This document shows, piece after piece, positions 52,695 through 64,000 of a stretch of 64,000 nucleotides of DNA (the stretch's first letter is position 1; every line of letters starts with the position of its first letter). Source of the stretch: Stratiolaelaps scimitus (lineage: Eukaryota; Arthropoda; Arachnida; Mesostigmata; Laelapidae); the NCBI GenBank assembly GCA_019614645.1, contig JABWDB010000002.1, positions 16,095,501-16,159,500 on the forward strand. The letters run 5' to 3'. Under the pieces are notes generated by a model, which ran no database searches, was not told the DNA's origin, and worked only from the letters and a program-made list of their open reading frames with translations. Position numbers and translations under genes: made by a program.

Positions 52695-55600
52695 ATGAAG
52701 CGCGCCTACCCTGGCGCTACCGGGGCCGCTGCCGTTTGTGAACAAGTTCTTCTCGCAGAGGTTGTGGATAGAAATTGCAGCGGGGACACTAACACCGCAA
52801 CAGTGGTCGGAGGACCGGGAACTGTTGCCCATATGGCCGGCACCAGTGTCGTCGTGGTCTCTGCCGCTGGTAATGCTATTGCCCATAGCGGCACAGATAT
52901 CGGGGTTCTTACCGGGGTTGGCCAACATATGAAGGTGGCCAAACTAGTAGAGACTCGCAGTGAACCTGAGTCTGCTGGCCAACTCACAAGTTTCGAACAA
53001 CTTGGGCTGGCCGTAGAAGGGGCGGGAGCTGGCGACGATGTGGGCAGCTCAGAGCAAGCCGAAGAAGTTCTGCTCGTTGAGGCTATTCAGCCTGACGGAA
53101 CTCTGATAGCGGTCGCTGCCGGGGCTGTTGTCGACGAGACGGGAGGGGCGGTTGCTGACACTATAGGCGACGCCGCAACAGTCGTTTCGACCACGGGTTC
53201 GGAGACAGCGAAGGCCCAGGAATCGGATGTTCAAGTTATCGCGGACAATCCCAATGACGAAAGTCAGACAAACATTGACGATGGTAAGAAATCATTTGGT
53301 CACATCAACAAACACGTTGTTGCATTAATCACACATTGACCAGTGACCGTTGCACATCATGTACTAGGTATATATATATATATATATATATACCTATAAC
53401 TAGCCTCAGAAGAAGTAGACAAAGTTTTGCAAGCTGATTGGCGTCATTCGTACTCGGAAAACAACCTCTTGCACTAATTGCTACCTGTGCTATATAGGTC
53501 TTAGCTGGCACTCCTGTTGCAAGCTGGGAGATTTGAAAAGTGGCTGGTAATTAGTTTTTTTTTTTTGATACAGAAGTCGAACACCCCCCCAAAAATATTT
53601 TTTCATCAGTTATTCGTGCTTCCAAAAACATCGCGTAGGCTATTTTGATTTATGAGGCCACAACTCACTTTGCTTACAGCCACTGTTCATGTTTTCCATA
53701 TCAGTAACACGTCGCATCTAAAGGCTATCAGTGTTGATAACAATCAATGGATTTGTATGCTTCATAGAGGTGAGAATGTATCTCGTCGTTTTGTAGAAGA
53801 ATAATACCTGGCATAGATTTTAACCCGCGTTAATTAAGCTGGAACCGTAGATTAAACGCTGTTTGCTTCATTGCATCACCTAATTAGTTCATTGTCCGCA
53901 GGATATGTTCGCAAAAAATATTGTCGAACATATCGTGCAATCAGTATTTTTTTTGGGGGATCGCGTTAATGCTACTTAAAATTTGCGTACACCTTTGCCG
54001 TCTGAATTCAAAGATAACGCATAGTCAACGAGAGCTATTTCTGTCGAGCAGTTGATAAACAGCTGATATTTGCCCCGGTATCTTTGGGTGTGCCACAAAT
54101 CTTGACGACCTTGTTTCGCGTCCGTGAGGTCGTTCGTTGAACTAACCAACCACGCTTTGTTCGCTAACGGGTAGATCCGAATTTTTAATGATGCTTCGCT
54201 GTCGTGGAATCAGAATTTCAGAAGCGTCTCCACATATAAAAAATTGTATTCGAATCACAGTCGTAAAGTCTCCTTTTCAAACTTCGTCTCTATGCATTTC
54301 TCACCCGTTCCTTTCGCCATTATCGGAAACGTCCTCGATTTACACCTCAGAATATATGTGTACTGCTACAACGAAAGTCTCTCCTATAATAATAATAAGG
54401 TATATATATATATATTTGTAGTTACTACATGCCTCTGCTGTTCGTTTTGCCACATCGACAGGTGGGGTTGAATGCGCGATCGTGGGCGAGGTCGTGCAAG
54501 GATCAGTAGGCGTGAGCAACGATGTTGTAAACACCATAGTGGAATGGTCCGGCGAAGGCGGTGCTGCTGAAACGGAAGTCCAGCCAGTTGGTGGCGATGA
54601 AGACGAAACCCCAACCGGGGGAGCTTCTATTATGGACGACGATTGGCTAGAGGAGGGAGACGGGTCGTGGCCACCGATCTGGACACGCGAGATGTGGCTG
54701 GAACGTCGCGCTAAACACCACTGGCTTTCGGCTCGCGAAAGTCGTCTTGGCTGCAGGTGAGCTAGGATAGATGAATATAGATATATATATATATATATAT
54801 ATATTAATCTAGCGTGATGATTAGAAAATATATTTGTAGTGGATGTTGGCTTGATGACTGGAGGCCGAGGACTTGAAAGCATTGTTTGTCCGGTTCTAGG
54901 GAAAGCTAGAAAAACTAAAAGCGTCTCCTTACTAATGTAATTTCTTTATCGCTATTAACATCGTTGTGTACTTTGTGTCTGTTGCTCTCTTCCTCTCTCT
55001 CTCTCTCTTAATTTTTGTTCAGATACTGCCTTCGTGTCAAGTACATGGGTACGAGTGCGGGAGATTCTATTGACGTCTCGTCGGAATGGGTGTCCTACGC
55101 GATAGCTTACAGTGGCGAGACTCGCGAACAGCAGCTGAAGTCGCTTCGAAACAAGATTCAGCGACACGAGGTTTCCAAAGCGCACGTCAGAGCTGAGGAG
55201 CTCATCAACAATAATAAAAACGACCTGGTGAATCACAGTCAAGTCACCCAAACGCTGAACAAACAGATTCACATGACCGCTCAAGTATTTAAAGATATCT
55301 ACGCATTGGTTAAGGAGGACATCGATTTCGAAGTGTACGAAACAACATTCCAGACAAACCTCAAGTATCGATCGTATCGGGATTTTGCGATTCACCAAGA
55401 ATTTGAAGCGGCATCAATTGTTGAGCATATTGCTGAGCAGATGCGATCGCAGCTCGTCCGTCAAATCATGAGCCGGCGATTTCCGCTAGCCGTCGTCGTC
55501 GATCACGTTGAAGGCTATCTCGGCTCAGCACAAAGTGTGTTCCTCATCTATCTTCGTGTTCATTCCGAGTCGTCAGGCTTGCGGAACGTCTTTTGGGATG

Positions 55601-57039
55601 CGATACCCTACCCGTCGGCGAGTGACCCAACCATGAGTCCGATGCCTGGTGTTTCGCAGTCGCTGCTCAACGGCGGCTTCACAGTGAATTTTCTCAGCCA
55701 GAACCTAATGTGCTTCGTGACGGATCCGCTCGGAGCGCACCTCGGCGCCGAGTCGAACTTGTGCCAGCAGTTGGCGCTTTCATTTGACAAAATCGTCATT
55801 TGGTACGTGTTAGCGTACCGTCTCGAGGAGATGGTTCTGGCCACAATGCGAGCGCTCGCCGCGCCAAACTATGTCGGCCAGCTGTACGAGACGCTGTTCG
55901 CTCTGACGCAGCTCAGTGAGCGCAATGTTCAGGAGCTGCTCATCAATACGCCGCTAGTATACGACCAGGTGCGGCGAGTGGGTCTGCTGTTTCGGCCCGC
56001 TGATGTGGCGTCCACCTTCAAAGCGGTCTCGGCTCTCAGCGAATCATACGCGATCCTGTACATGTACATGGTGCAAGCAGGTGACGATACGACGCGAACG
56101 GAGGAAGAAAAGCGGAAATATTCATTCGCTAAAGGCCTCATGGAGAGCGAGCAGTTTGTCCGCGAGCTGGCGCTTGTTTATGATGTTCTCAAGCTTCTGC
56201 ATGATACACGAATGCAGGTTGACTGTGCCGAATGCGACATGGCTCGGGCCGACTCAGTGATCGTGCAGGCAATGGAAGGCCTGATGACGCTTTGTCAACA
56301 ACCCGGCCCCTTCGAGACTGCGGCCCTAGCCGAGCTTCAGGCCGGCGGCTCACGGACGTTCATCGCTGTCGGCCCGCTCGTTGATAATCCGCTATTGCAG
56401 ACGCCCAATCGTGTCGCTTTTATGGACAGCATCGTTGAGTTGTCCCGCCAGAACATGATCTCCATCTCTGGACTGGCTCAATACCTCGTTGAAAACTTCA
56501 TCCGCGATCTTCACACGATTAATCTCGCGAACTGGCCACCCAATGCGCCGGTGACATTTGCCGACGATTCGGTTCGCCGGCTCTGCTCCGTGTTTGAACT
56601 CGAGCATCGTGAGGACGACATTCGGGAAGCGTTCCGGAATTTTGTCCGAACCGGTCGACAAGCCGGTGCCATCTCGGAGGACATGGCGCTTCTTCAGAAC
56701 CACGCGAACGTATTCCCGTGCTCGAGCGAGATGTGCGCTGACGTCGTCGAAAAGATCAACAAATGCAAGCCCGCCAGATCAGTGGACAGCGTACGGAGTT
56801 TATCTGCATCGCTGTTCGTCCATGTGAACGGCGACGACAAATTTGTTCCTCTGCCTCTCGTGCGAACATGGTGCGTGAAGCACCCGCTTGCCGCCGAATC
56901 AAAAACGCCAAAAAAGAAAAAGGCTCCGGAGGAGGAGGAGAGCTGGAATCCCGCCTCAGCACGAACACCTGACGAGATCGTTCAGGGACAGCAGCAGATG
57001 CAGAGCGAGGAGAGCTTCGTGGCGGTGCTACAGGGGTAA
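52695..57039 (+). CDS. hAT-transposase-derived protein with a TTF/BED-like zinc finger (ZNF862/KIAA1586-like)
   Basis: Three exons, 52695-53283, 54462-54756 and 55023-57039, join in phase (1, 2) to 966 residues. Residues 1-196 are low-complexity, rich in Ala, Val, Thr, Gly and acids. The second exon is acidic, then WPPIWTREMWLERRAKHHWL. A zinc finger spans the last junction: Cys 294 and 297, then His 343 and 349 (IQRHEVSKAH). The rest follows the order of hAT transposases: FKDIYALVKEDIDFEVYE, FPLAVVVDHVEG (first catalytic Asp kept, about 455), MCFVTDPLGAHLGAES (second Asp kept), then VIWYVLAYRLEEMV where transposases have the Cys-x2-His motif, here changed to Tyr, and a dimerisation-like C-terminus (SEMCADVVEKINK). 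Introns, the long intact frame and no terminal inverted repeats seen argue for a domesticated host gene, probably nuclear. The family name is from remembered pattern. Confidence 0.75.
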
Positions 57040-59097
57040 ATCGTCCGATTTCGTGTTTACCGTTACCCTCAGCCAAGCGGCGTTCTGTAAACGAGCTGGA
57101 TTTGTATAATAATGTTTGTATATAGTTATCTCTCTCTCTCTCTCTCTCTCGCTCCGGGTGAATCGGCAAAAGGAAATCCGATTTATCCACTTTTTACCGT
57201 CATTTTGATTTTCTCCTTTGCCGTCTTGCCGAATTGTTGCTTGCACAAAGGCCAGATTATCTATATGTCGGCGTATTCGATTAGTCAATTGTTGATTGAA
57301 CAGAACAGGCGTAACTGCGTAGGAGCTATTTCAAATATGCATATCGAGACAACGTATGAATTTAAATCATGTGAACGAGGTATGGTGGCAGGTGTAAACA
57401 CGTGAATTGCTGGTAACAAATAGCCTAATTAATTATAAAAAAAAGTCATTCTTTTTGAATGTCCCCTTGCGAGTTACCACTACCAGCGTCCTTTGGTCAC
57501 CTCGGCTAAGTTCTGTAACCCTACGTCCATAGATTCACAACACACCAACGGCAAACGTCGGCATTTGGAATATTTTCGTAAAAAAGTATTTCGAAACTAT
57601 TTGCTATTCTATATGACGTTGAATCAAGGGTACACCAGTGCCCCATAGATCCATGAATGTGCCGAGAAATTTTGAAGTCTCTTACATTCAAACCGTGAAG
57701 GGACCCATAAGCCACATCCAAGCCAATAAATAGAATTGTTAGTGAAAAGCACGCTCCGAAGCGGAGGAAAACATTAATAACATAATGATGACGACGATTA
57801 TGATGATGACCCGAGAGAACGAGTCTACATAGATTTCTAGATCATGTCGACGCCAATCGCGTCGAAAACCTATTTCGACCTTAAAGTAGTGATGTATTAT
57901 GGACGAATATGTATCACTCAACTCTATTCTCAGATCACCGCGACGTATCATAGTACGCACGTCAAGATATAGTAAAGACTATGACGGTGATGAAAATGTA
58001 ATTCGCTTATCCGATCCGTGCCGCACTGAGCGGGCTAAAGAAACGAAATTATGTGAATTGAACATATATGTGAATCATGAGCTGGAGTATAGCGTCAATG
58101 TAGCGCTAATAGTGGTTGTAGTGGCTTATTAATGTAGAAAAGAAGTTGTCGATTGCTCTTGACTCTCTCCTTCCCCTCTTGTATGTGTATATATATATAT
58201 ATATATTTCCTGTATATGTATTGCTGTTTTCGCTTGCATTATAACTAATCATTATAGCGATTAAGACATATATCGATTGATGAGGTGCTTGTAAAATAAA
58301 TTATTTTGGTTATCTGTAAGCCTATGGTCGTGTTTATTTCGTCATCACACGTTAGCTGGACAAATTTCGAATCGGTCGGCTGAGGCGAATCGAAAACGTG
58401 AATCTTTAGCTTGGATTTCGGGTATGACTAAATAGAAGATTTGTTGTCTCTTACTGAATTATTAAAGTAGGTTCAATTTTTTGATATTTATATTATAGTC
58501 TTTCAACAAGCGCAGCTGGAGTAAGTCGTTGAAAGAACAATAGAAAAATCGAGAACCGGAGTCTCAGCGGCTTCTTGGATGGTCCAAAAATGCGGTTCGA
58601 GCTCTGGTGTTGCTGGGGCTTGCTGCAAGCGCTCGTATCTTAAATCGAGATATAATTTATACATATATATATATATATATAGATTACCCAACCCTAATAT
58701 TTATTTTTGTCTTGCTCATTTGGCACTATTTTAAGCCAACGTTTACCTCGGCATGGGAGGTCCTTCGTTTTTATATGTAGATGTATATATTCTGCAACGT
58801 CTACACAATGGCATATCAATCAGGCTTCGCTTAGCTGTCTAATGCCAGACATACAGACAGTTCAATCGTGATCAACGTTGCGTGAATTCGCTCTGGACAA
58901 TGTTTCCATGTCCCATCCCTCACACGGGAGTTTCTCATTAGCACGCAAAAACAAGTCAACGACAGATCTGCTCGTGAAACATGTATCATTAAACGGGGCT
59001 CAGGATGTGGTCAAATCTCCAAAGACGGGTGAACAGTTGTATATTTCTACAGCTGGTTATTCTCCGTTGGCTAACAGCACGTGTCAATTCTCAGTAC
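57040..59097. other. Interval 57.0-59.1 kb
   Basis: A CT run at about 57126-57150 and (TA)n arrays at about 58187-58206 and 58663-58680 are present. A minus-strand stretch at 58503-58645, after an acceptor-like TTTAAG, reads RLQQAPATPELEPHFWTIQE and ends at a stop; it could be a terminal exon but has no partner. Upstream exons of the Asn-Pro-Tyr repeat gene may lie here, since its first recognised exon begins at an acceptor. Confidence 0.4.
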
Positions 59098-61698
59098 ATG
59101 GGATATGGTTTGTCGCCGTACATTGGCCAACCGGTGTCGTCTTATGCGGCCGTTGGCTCTGCCCAAGGATCAAGTCAAACTACGACCAGGCTGCCGGCTC
59201 GAATAGTAGCGAGAAGGATTTTGCCTGGAGGCCGACTCGAGGTAACGTTCGTTCGATATGCTGATAGCTTTTTCTTTTGTAAAGACGGTCTTCAAATGTA
59301 TATATTAATACGACTTTAATATTAATTAATATGATTATAGTAGTCGTTGCCTGCCTTGTTCACAGAGCTGCAGTTAACAAGTTAAGCTGGAACCTCAACT
59401 CGATCAACCTGTACAAATAGCTTCTTTGTGTCGATTTTTTTCGAGTTCGGCACCCATTTTCTAAGCGGTTAACGAAGGAGTGTATGGAATTGGTAGGTTT
59501 TTACTATTTTGCCTGCTACCAGCGCGACCGATCACTGTCAGATAATAATGTTTGGTCCCGTTCTTTTGTAGGCGGTAAATCATATATTTTATATGATTTA
59601 CCGAAGATTTTGGTTTTTCTCTGATATCCAGTCTATGATACTAGACCAGTTAATGGAGGTGAAACACAAAAATTAATTTATACCAAGCATTAATGAACTC
59701 TTGTAGCAGGCTGTCCGTAGAAAGGCATACTCTAATGTTAATTCTATAATAGCTAGATCATTTCGCTAATGTTTAGAACGTAAAATAACGAACCAGTCCA
59801 CATCGTATACCCATTTTTTTGCCTTGATTTGCTACTTCAAATAATTTAAATATTAAAATTTGCGGTTACAAATTGTTTAAGCCGTTCACAGAGCCCAGAG
59901 CCCACTGCTTCTAGTACGGCAAATCTGGAAATTGTGTCAAAATATTTAATACAAAGAAAATTGTATTATAGAATCCGATTCGTTCTCTTATCTCAAGCAT
60001 CAGTCCGTTGTCATTTGAATACAGTACTTTCATCCTTGTGCGATTGACAGGTGGAAGTGCCGTTCGAAGACACCTATCTAAAGGACAATAAACGGGTAGC
60101 CTTCGTGACACCCTATCCTTGTGTACAGCAGGTTGGAATGAGTCAATTCAGAGCGCCCTGCATGCCGAAGGTTAAAATGTACGTTCGATATGATATATAT
60201 ATATGTCAATGTTTACGCTATCAAGACTCACCGGTGCGGCGGTCACCCACCAAATGACCACACACTTTGATATCATATAATATACGTTGGGTAATCTAAC
60301 AGTTGATTTGAGGCGTTGGTGGTGATTATCTGAAAAACCTGCACGTCTGTTCGCTGTGCCTGCTTCAACCTTTTCTTGCTGAATATAGCGAGGCAGGTCC
60401 ACGGGAGCCGGCGGGAATCTTTTGCCAAAATAGTAGTACAGAGCAACCTCGAATATGTATCACACGGTATGCTATATAATAAGCTATACGGAATATTACA
60501 TAACTGCCTCCTGTCTTTCAAGAAGGCTATGCAGTCGTTGTTTCTGCTAACATCAGCACATGGGGCGCAGCATAGTTTCAGTCCATGCGGAATGTTGCAA
60601 TGTTGACAGTAAGACTGAGATTGGGAATAAATAGTGTCGACAGCGTCTAAAGCCTGCCTCGTATTGGAGCCGGTAATGCACCAATTGTAAAAGATCTTGT
60701 AATCGGAGGACTTACCCGTCCGCTCTCATAACCTTATATTCCTGGCGTTTGCGCATAGCACAGCGTTTATCAGGGAAGGTCCGTTAGAATTTGGAGGTCA
60801 TAACTCTATTCTTTTGTTGTAAAAGTTACCAACCCGACCTACTCACACGCCATTTGTAGTGCTATGTTTATGAGCCGTTCTCAAAAGACCTTATTCTCAT
60901 GCTCCATCCTAAAATAGAGTAGCGTTATGGTTTAGGCGGCGGGTTGGCATCTCTGGTTGTGAAAAGCTGGCGGTTGGCTGCTCGTCGGAACCCCGTGCAC
61001 TAGATATACTCTTTGAAGAAAGGCGGTCTTGTATACTGAGCCTTGAGAGGTTCGATATATTATATATATAGCATATATAGCCAAATCACTGAGTTAATTA
61101 TATATATAAAAAAAATTATATATATAAAATTATATCAAGTTAATGCGGACTCCATGTGAACACGTTGGATTTACTATCAACTCCACTTTGTTTCAGAGCA
61201 ACGGGCGGCCCATATCCTCTACAAACGTCTCCAACAAGATCACCGAACAGCTATAACCCTTACAGTTCACCTACGCCATACAACCCGTACCAAAATACTG
61301 CCTCAGCGACACCATCTAATACTTACCAAACAGAGTCTACAACCCGTAATCCTTATCAATCTCAGGCTTCTGCCAGCGTGCTCAATCCCTATCAATCGCA
61401 ACCGTCTACAACACCGACGTACTCCTATCAAACCCCTGCAGCTGTGATAAACCCATATCAAACTACGGCCAGTATCTTAAATCCATATCAGACTACAGCT
61501 TCATCTCTTCGAAATCCGGGTTACCCGCTCCCGACTGCAACTCCTTTCAATCCTTACCAAACATCAACCACGCCCTATAACCCCTATTTGAGTGGCTCCA
61601 CAGTACTTAATCCTTACGCCAGCATGTCAGCCTCGGCAACCTTGCAGCCTAGCAATCCGTCAGCTTCAAATATCTATAATAATCCGTACGGGGGCTAA
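59098..61698 (+). CDS. Protein with C-terminal Asn-Pro-Tyr-rich repeats
   Basis: Exons at 59095-59241, 60051-60178 and 61197-61698 join in phase (0, 2), giving 257 residues from ATG 59098. The first part reads MGYGLSPYIGQPVSSYAAVG, then RLPARIVARRILPGGRLEV. The middle is VPFEDTYLKDNKRVAFVTPY with two Cys. From about residue 93 to the end the protein is Ser/Thr/Ala-rich, with about a dozen NPY or NPYQ units every 10-14 residues, finishing NPYGG. Such repeats resemble low-complexity adhesive, cuticular or scaffold proteins; NPY units can also act as short binding motifs, but no function is assigned. No signal peptide is visible from this start. An acceptor-like CTCAG lies directly before the first exon, so an upstream coding exon may be missing. 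AATAAA at 61843 follows the stop by 145 bases. Confidence 0.65.
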
Positions 61699-61842
61699 TG
61701 TTCGCATGGATGAAAATATCAGCGACTGAGCAAAGTGGCAGTGAGCTCACTTTATCGCTGTGTGAAATTGTCATCGACGAAGTTCGGTGATGCGACACAA
61801 GATCGCACCGTAATACCAATAAAAAATTATTAAATATATATC

Positions 61843-61848
61843 AATAAA
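61843..61848 (+). terminator. Polyadenylation signal of the Asn-Pro-Tyr repeat gene
   Basis: AATAAA within ATATCAATAAAGATT, 145 bases after the stop codon. Confidence 0.5.
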
Positions 61849-64000
61849 GATTTTAAAACTCCGCAGTTCGAGGTAAATTTCCGCCTGCGACTATAATTGA
61901 GCTACATTCGAAGAAGTTAGCAGTTAGTTAGTGAAAGAGACAAAAAAGTAAGTTGCGCTTCATGGCCCCAACTTGATTACCGAGCTGTTGCCAAGCTGAG
62001 CTGTTCGTACGAGAAAGAATAAACAAAATATTCATATAATTTGGGCAGCCCCGTAAAAGCGTACTATTAATTAAGAAGGGTATAATATTAGCCAAATGTT
62101 GGCTGAGAGTCAGTCCGAAAACCTCTCTCTCAATATTCGCCAAAATGTAAGACCACCCCTTAAAGAAAGCAAGATTGCGTTGTCTCTTTGCAAACACATA
62201 TAACTGTCACGAAATTGCTACAGTAACTACTTAATTGCGACACCTTGGAGGTGGAACACGCGAGTAATAATAGATGGCGATGTGGACGTTGGCACTCCCG
62301 ACACCTCGCCCCGAACTGCGTCACTAATTATTGTATATATTAAAACACACAATAAATGATAACACCTTCAGTCATCATTTAAAGATTCGTTTTTAGAATA
62401 GATCGAACGCGTGTGTATTATGGCCAACGGATTCGCATGAGGTCTTTCAGATGGTCATTTCAAACTTTACGATCTCCAGTCTCCCTCATGGCATGTCCCT
62501 TTGCATCACATGACACAATTGCCAATTTATAGCGTCGTGCACACCTCGACACTCTGATCTGTTAATACAGTGAATACTTATAGAACCGTCGCACATAGAA
62601 CACGGTTGTGCCTTGGGACTATTGTATCTGAGTTACTGTAAGGGCTCTTGACTCGAGGACATGATAAGTCTTTCAAAATTTCCTCCTTTCGAGAATTTTT
62701 AGCCACTACAAGACGGTGACAGGGTGTGTGTTGGACACAAGTTGGACTGTTGATAGTTCCTTATTTCGCTGAAGTAACCCAAGCCTCTTTTGCTTGTTGT
62801 ACCCAAAAATCAATCATGAAGCTTGGCTTCCGTTTTTTTTTCATTTAAAATAACATTGTGATATCACTAAACGAATATATATATATATATATTAGGAGAA
62901 AGGTTATCGTCTTCAAAGGGACAACCACGTGCAAGCGAATTTTTTCTGCAGAGATTATTCTTAGATATTCAAAGTGGAAAGCTAATTTCTATTTTGGGCA
63001 CTCTGAGGTGCTGGGGAATAGGGACCTCCTTGTGGAAATATTCTATTAAGGATCTACAGAGGAGGCTGTACCTAGATGTATTTCATGTTCAGCTGGTACA
63101 ACCGTCGTCAACGTTTCTAATTGACGAAATTTTGGTAATTAGTTGTGTAGATCGAGATAGACGCCTTTTGAGCTTTAGCAGATGCTTGTAAGAAGACTGT
63201 CAGGTAACTGGGTATTGCACGTAACTACGTCGATAAGGGATAGATGAAGGGGTTGTTTATCCGACAAAGTATACAGACGTATATGGATCAGTCCTGTACA
63301 TTTCCGTGGACAACGGCACAATGAGATCTCAGAGAGAAATGGAGCTCGCACCGTTTCATCGTAATCGTCGGTTAGATTAAGCTGGCCGTTGTTTGCGGTG
63401 ATCGTAGGCAAGGCTTCCGTTGGTCGTATTGGTTTTGAACTAGCTGCCATCGTTTTCTGCAGGCACTCCCCCACTTTTTTGTCGTGTGAAAGTTCTAGTT
63501 TAAGTCGACAAGCATTGTATACTTCGAAAGTGTATTTTTAACCCTTGTGATCGTTTCACCTGTTGCAGTAATATGAGGCTACTGTCTCGGACGACTTTTA
63601 ATTCGAGTCCTAACAGCAGGTGTACGTCAAACGTCAGTTTTAATATATTCCCGTTTTAAGAATTAATTTGGAAATGATTATCTTTTAATGCCATTACTAT
63701 TTTATCCTTGTCACCTCGCGCTGCTAGGGTTTCTCAGACGTTGCACATTTACATTGGCCTAAAACAGACAGATTTTTCAGAGTGTGCACCGCGACCAACA
63801 CTGTTGGACGGTTGTATTGGACAGCTCATTGTAGCGACGTTTGCTTACATCAGTATGGTCCCATCATAGCTGGGTGTCTTAAATTAGAACTAATAAAACA
63901 ACAAAAAATACGACAGCAACAAGTCATTCACTGCGATCAATTCAAGGAGAATGGAGTCTCAACAGAATCGGTATTCTTCACTGTAATAAACAGAGCAGAT
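61849..64000. other. Right-end interval without a recognised gene
   Basis: A SINE-body fragment lies at about 62085-62125 and (TA)n at 62873-62891. Remaining open stretches are short and unconvincing on both strands. Confidence 0.5.
62085..62125 (+). repeat. Fragment of the SINE-like repeat body
   Basis: ATGTTGGCTGAGAGTCAG then TCCGAAAAC matches the corresponding body sequence of the copy at 38394-38560, with about five differences in 27 bases. The tRNA-like head is not visible upstream, so this is a truncated or diverged copy. Confidence 0.45.

Noticed and set aside
52296..52928. A 210-codon minus-strand open frame
   Set aside because: Its upper part is the complement of the Ala/Val/Gly-rich exon of the hAT-derived gene, and it has no domain or splice support.
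54340..54882. A 180-codon minus-strand frame
   Set aside because: It is antisense to exon 2 of the hAT-derived gene and includes TA-repeat translation.

Overview
The window is animal nuclear DNA, most likely from an arthropod and plausibly a parasitiform mite or another chelicerate. The evidence is split genes with GT/AG introns, single-copy nuclear housekeeping genes, dense (TA)n microsatellites, a restriction-like-endonuclease non-LTR retrotransposon and tRNA-headed SINE-like repeats. There are no operons, ribosome binding sites or CRISPR arrays. The taxon is an inference from gene content and style, not from a search. Exon models were built by hand from splice sites, codon phase and remembered family motifs.

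Left part (1-16.7 kb), gene-dense. MRM1-like mitochondrial rRNA 2'-O-methyltransferase lies on the minus strand (46-2942). After about 3.7 kb without a recognised gene come MED29/intersex of the Mediator (plus, 6711-8394), NRDE2 (minus, seven exons, 8749-13863, tail-to-tail with MED29) and an FCF2/DNTTIP2 pre-rRNA processing factor (plus, four exons, 14242-16680). NRDE2 and FCF2 start head-to-head, 378 bp apart. The NRDE2 and FCF2 models close in frame across every intron, which is strong support.

Middle part (16.7-40.6 kb), gene-poor. A four-exon gene on the minus strand (20429-22438) resembles N6AMT1/HEMK2 methyltransferase but lacks the catalytic NPPY motif and the glycine-rich SAM loop. 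A GC-rich stretch at about 22.5-23.95 kb may hold promoters or 5' exons. A 5'-truncated, GC-rich RLE-type non-LTR retrotransposon (25409-27680) is framed by an 11-bp target-site duplication and has one frameshift at a C7 run. Two small Cys-rich membrane-protein genes (29804-30046 and 35786-37586, both minus) are diverged paralogues; one has an intron that the other lacks.

Right part (40.6-64 kb). A three-finger C2H2 protein (minus, 40602-42488); RPAP2, the RNA polymerase II CTD phosphatase/import factor (plus, five exons, 47272-50267); two unassigned coding-like exons (51474-52017); a 966-residue protein that looks like a domesticated hAT transposase (plus, 52695-57039); and a protein ending in an Asn-Pro-Tyr-rich repeat domain (plus, 59098-61698).

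The recognised genes act mostly in RNA biology (rRNA methylation, rRNA processing, Mediator, RNA polymerase II, nuclear RNA surveillance), but in animals such neighbours are not normally co-regulated, so no joint system is claimed. The best candidates for something new are the motif-less N6AMT1-like protein, the hAT-derived protein, the Cys-rich paralogue pair and the Asn-Pro-Tyr repeat protein.
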